NCBI RefSeq assembly: GCF_019097595.1
Contig: NC_080710.1
Coordinates: forward strand, 7,957,780 to 8,021,779
Length of the DNA: 64,000 bases
Origin: Hemibagrus wyckioides
Lineage: Eukaryota; Chordata; Actinopteri; Siluriformes; Bagridae
Reading direction: 5' to 3'
The notes beneath the pieces are model-generated. The model made no database searches, was not told the DNA's origin, and saw only the letters and a program-made list of their open reading frames with translations. Shown here piece by piece: positions 60,658 through 64,000 of this stretch. Numbering within the stretch: position 1 is the stretch's first letter; each line of letters starts with the position of its first letter. Position numbers and translations under genes: made by a program.

Positions 60658-61416
60658 ACACACACTTGAAATGCTAACATGCATCAGTGATACGGTGAAA
60701 ATTTCTTTTGCAGAAAATTAGATGTAAAGATGTCCTGGATTTATGTAAGCCAGTTTGTCCCGAGCTCTGTTGCCTTTTACAGATGCTTGTCAGCAAAGCA
60801 TCAGCATCACACAAGCCCGAGCTGTAGGCTTTACTCCTTCTTACGTTGTTCTCTACAAGGTGTCTCCACTTGACACTGTTCTCAAAGAGCCTTCAAAATA
60901 AGTCGTGGTTTATCCTTTGATCCAGGCCCATGGGCACATAATTCTCCTGCTAAAATAAAGATGTTGACATTTAATTAAAAGAAGTGAACCCACCTTCCAC
61001 CACCGCATTCAAAGCGGCAATCAAGTGAAATCCTCCCGCATGAGCAGAATCTCAAAGCCTTTTGTTAGATTAACTTCCCCTCTCTCTCCTCTTCGCCTGC
61101 GTCTAGGCCGCCAGTCGAAATCAGCCGTACGAAAGAGCACTAAGTGCCTCTGTTCCGTTATTTTCGCTAATTGTTACAGTAGATTGCTCATTCCCGGGTA
61201 GCGCTATAACGTTTATTATTGAGGATGCTCAGAGGCGGTTTGTGAAAGCACAGGGAAAAAAAAGGGAAATGAAAGCGAGTTCTATGCTGTGGAATTATTT
61301 AGACAACAAAAAAGCTTTGCTGTAAAGTATTTCGGCAGCGGACGGCGGAGGAGCAGGTCGGGAGGCGGTGAAAACGTTGAACTGCATTCAAGCATTGCAT
61401 TGATTCATCTCAAGCA

Positions 61417-61615
61417 GAGAGAGGAAAGAGAGACAGAGAGAGAGAGAGACAGAAAAAGAGAGGGAGATAGAGAGAGGGAGACCAAGAGAGACACAGAGAG
61501 AGAGAGGGAGACAGAGACACAGAGTGAGAGAGAGAGAGAGGGATAGAGAGGGAGACGGAGAGAGAGGGAGACAGAGAGAGAGAGCAAGGCAGAGAGAGAC
61601 AGAGAGAGGGAGCAA

Positions 61616-61665
<50 letters not shown>

Positions 61666-61850
61666 GTCAGAGAGAGAGAGATAGGGAGACAGAAAGAGAG
61701 AGAGAGAGAGAGCAAGGCAGAGAGAGGGAGCGAGAGAGTGAGATGGAGAGAGGCAGAGAGAGAGAGATAGGGAGACAGAAAGAGAGAGGGAGACAAAGGG
61801 ACACAGAGAGAACGAGGGTGATGGAGTCTGATTTGTGGTCATGCTGAACA
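61417..61850. repeat. GA-rich tract followed by a 31-bp tail shared with 63949-63979
   Basis: About 400 bp of imperfect GA/GACA/GGGA repetition. It is followed by GGGTGATGGAGTCTGATTTG and TGGTCATGCTG, identical to the sequence after the GA run near the right edge. Confidence 0.85.
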
Positions 61851-63919
61851 CCACCATTAGTCGTCAGTGATCGTTGCAGGCTGTGGTGGCAATAATCTTT
61901 GCCATAATTATAGATCAAGCACAACTGATCTTTAGCCCACAACCTGCTCTTTTCTTCACACTTGGGGCATTTTTCACATCCTCTGGACTCCGACAACTTC
62001 ACTTCCTCTGTGTGGTTTCATTTCAGCTTTGGAATGATTATTTTCTTTGTTTTAAGGAATAGGAGCAGTGTGATGTGATTTTAATGACAGTAAACACGGC
62101 ATATATTATTTCCACCTTTTAAGCATGTACACACATTTTACATTACAGACAGGGGCTGTGTGGCAGGCATGGGATTTGAACTCGCAGCCTTGTGGTCTTT
62201 AAAACCTGAACCGTGTGCACGAGGGTCATAAGGCTTTCTCCATCTCTGGAAAATGGCTCATTGACACCGAACACAATTAATCAGAGGATTTGAAATGTTT
62301 TGGAGTCTGGAACCTTTTGGGACTGTAAAATAAATTCTCTCAGCACAGATTTATTTTATGACTCAACTATTCAAATATTAGACTCATTTTTTAAAATGCA
62401 AGAATATTCTAGCTGTTTATTACAGTCATAAAGCTTTTATTCCTGAACTTTCCATCAACGCTTAAAGGTCCGAGTTGACATTTATAGGCTGACTCTGTTT
62501 TTCAGTTAGTGAGGTTACAGATTCGACCATCAGGAAATCAATCATCAATAAAGGTCTGGACTTCATAGCAGATTTTATTGACCAAGGACTGGCCAGGAGG
62601 GCAGCTGACTGACATGTAAAGCAACCAATCATGGGTGGTTTTGTTTAGTGTCATGTTTAGGGGCCTGAAAAATCGTTCAGTTAAGGAAATTTGTGAGTCT
62701 ATAGCATGAACTTTACTCATTTGGAAAATCCAGTGTTCAGCTGATCCTCATAAGCGCTCATTGTCACATGACGACTTCCTTCTTCTATGAGGACAGTAGA
62801 GCATCATGATGGCTTTGGACCATTAAAAAATGGCTCTGGGAAATCATGTAGAATCCAACCAATCAGATGATGACTTTGAAACTTCTGAACTGTTTCCAAT
62901 TTTGTGGGTCATATGCATCAGACTTTCAGCCAATGGTACGTAGAGGCATGACATCTGAGGCTGAGTCCCCCAACTTAGACAGTCGAGGCTTATAGACAAC
63001 TACAAATTTAAACAATTCATCTCGACTGCAACTCGTGTCTCATTCCTGGCCCAGTTTCTTGTTTTTCCCAAGTCTTTGTCTTTCTGCCTTGTTTTGTGTT
63101 TGGGCTTTTGCATGTTACTTTTAAAATCCTGCCCTTGGATCACGCCTACCTGCTGAGTCGCTGTTGTTACACCTCGCTATCTCATAATTTCCAGAGCTCC
63201 TGCAGTGAAGCATATTCCAGTATCTGCTTCGTAACAAAGAGTGAAGCTTTATGGGGAAGAGTAGCTTAGAGACACTCGCAGCTCATTTGTTGTGCATGCC
63301 TCCGAAGCGAATCTATGCCGCTGTGCATCGACGCCGACTGGCTGAGCTGCGAAGTCTTGAGCCAAAACTTTTCATCCTTGAATGTCATTCAATTTCCGAA
63401 ACGCGTTCCTGTGTCTTCGTTGTGTCACCTTACCACTCGGCTCTATGATTATATCCATACAGCTAAAACGATGCGTCCCATTTTAGCGATACTATAAAGC
63501 GGCGCTCCCTCACATTCCTCTCGTCCTCATCACCTCTCCGGTAAAAAAAAAAAAGAGAGAGAGAGAGACAGATTTAATGCCGCCGCTCCGTGTCATCTCA
63601 ACAGACCCGTAGAGGCCAGGGTTACATCTCAGACTCCAGACACGTCCTGCTTGATAGAGATGTAAATATTATGAAGACAGAAAACCAGGACACAGGGCAG
63701 TCAGAGATGTGGAGACGCAGACAGCTATAATGCTTCCATTTTTCATTCATCGGGATTGTGCAATAACATAAATTAAAGTGTAATGCACTCCTTTACCAAC
63801 AGATCTCAGTGGGGTTGCCATACATTCTGTAGCAGAATCTGTGTTAGAGAGCCTTGTGCAAGAAGATCAGTGTGAGAGGAAAAATAAAACATGGAGAGAA
63901 TGTGGGAGGTAAAGAAGAG

Positions 63920-63921
<2 letters not shown>

Positions 63922-63953
<32 letters not shown>

Positions 63954-64000
63954 GATGGAGTCTGATTTGTGGTCATGCTGTATACCACTGTTAGTGCTCA
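63922..64000. repeat. Second GA run with the same tail, cut by the window end
   Basis: GA run at about 63922-63948, then the same GGGTGATGGAGTCTGATTTG tail as at 61820. It suggests a dispersed element with a GA-rich end. Confidence 0.75.

Larger units (their letters stand above)
57720..64000 (+). other. Putative long first intron of the right-hand gene
   Basis: No additional exon is recognised. It contains GA-rich tracts (59570-59650, 59905-60170, 61417-61812, 63555-63950), CA tracts (60350, 60625) and a repeat-like segment at 59970-60060 (GCAGTGGATCTCAAGCCAGT). Long Ser/Leu or Arg/Glu frames come from the GA tracts. Confidence 0.4.

Noticed and set aside
61289..61857. Long Ser/Leu and Arg/Glu open frames on both strands
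   Set aside because: They are translations of the GA-rich repeat, with no start context, splice sites or family resemblance.

Overview
This window looks like a piece of a teleost fish chromosome. It is AT-rich and intron-rich, and packed with microsatellites and with fish-type mobile elements (Tc1/mariner, hAT, foldback elements, SINEs and a truncated LINE). Genes have small exons with GT/AG splice sites, so most long open frames are not genes. Gene calls below come from joining exons by hand on splice signals, reading phase and recognisable protein families. I could not run alignments. Layout, left to right: (1) About 0.67-5.7 kb, minus strand, is the 5' part of an atypical I-kappa-B gene, most like nfkbid (I-kappa-B-NS); its remaining ankyrin exons lie beyond the left edge. 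GC-rich stretches with kappa-B-like sites lie upstream at 4.7 and 5.65 kb. (2) 5.8-14 kb has no convincing host gene; it holds microsatellites, SINEs and an hAT element nested in an older hAT element. (3) 14.16-16.28 kb, minus strand, is a small gene with an RRM like that of cytoplasmic poly(A)-binding proteins. Its RRM exon pair is tandemly duplicated. (4) 18.48-19.26 kb, minus strand, is a complete four-exon fatty-acid-binding-protein (FABP) family gene with a TATA box. A second copy of exons 2-4, without exon 1, lies at 20.14-20.74 kb. (5) 21-38.9 kb is mostly repeats and unassigned DNA. It includes a precisely bounded Tc1 transposon (34721-36327) whose transposase is broken. (6) 39.04-47.36 kb, plus strand, is a seven-exon gene for a 313-residue type I membrane protein with two Ig domains. 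It has a TATA-like box and a poly(A) signal, and I could not assign an orthologue. (7) 49.3-53.3 kb holds two foldback elements, one carrying a LINE fragment; a 32-bp minisatellite follows at 53.7-54.1 kb. (8) At 57.3-57.7 kb a GC-box promoter and a strong-Kozak signal-peptide exon start another plus-strand gene that runs off the right edge across a long first intron. The genes do not form an operon or pathway. NFKBID-like regulation and the Ig receptor may both be immune-related, but that is inference. I found no CRISPR array, tRNA, rRNA or clearly new system. The most interesting points are the two phase-matched alternative exons in the I-kappa-B gene, the partial FABP duplication with loss of a ligand-binding arginine, the duplicated RRM exon pair, and the unassigned Ig protein with a Gly-Tyr repeat in its V domain.
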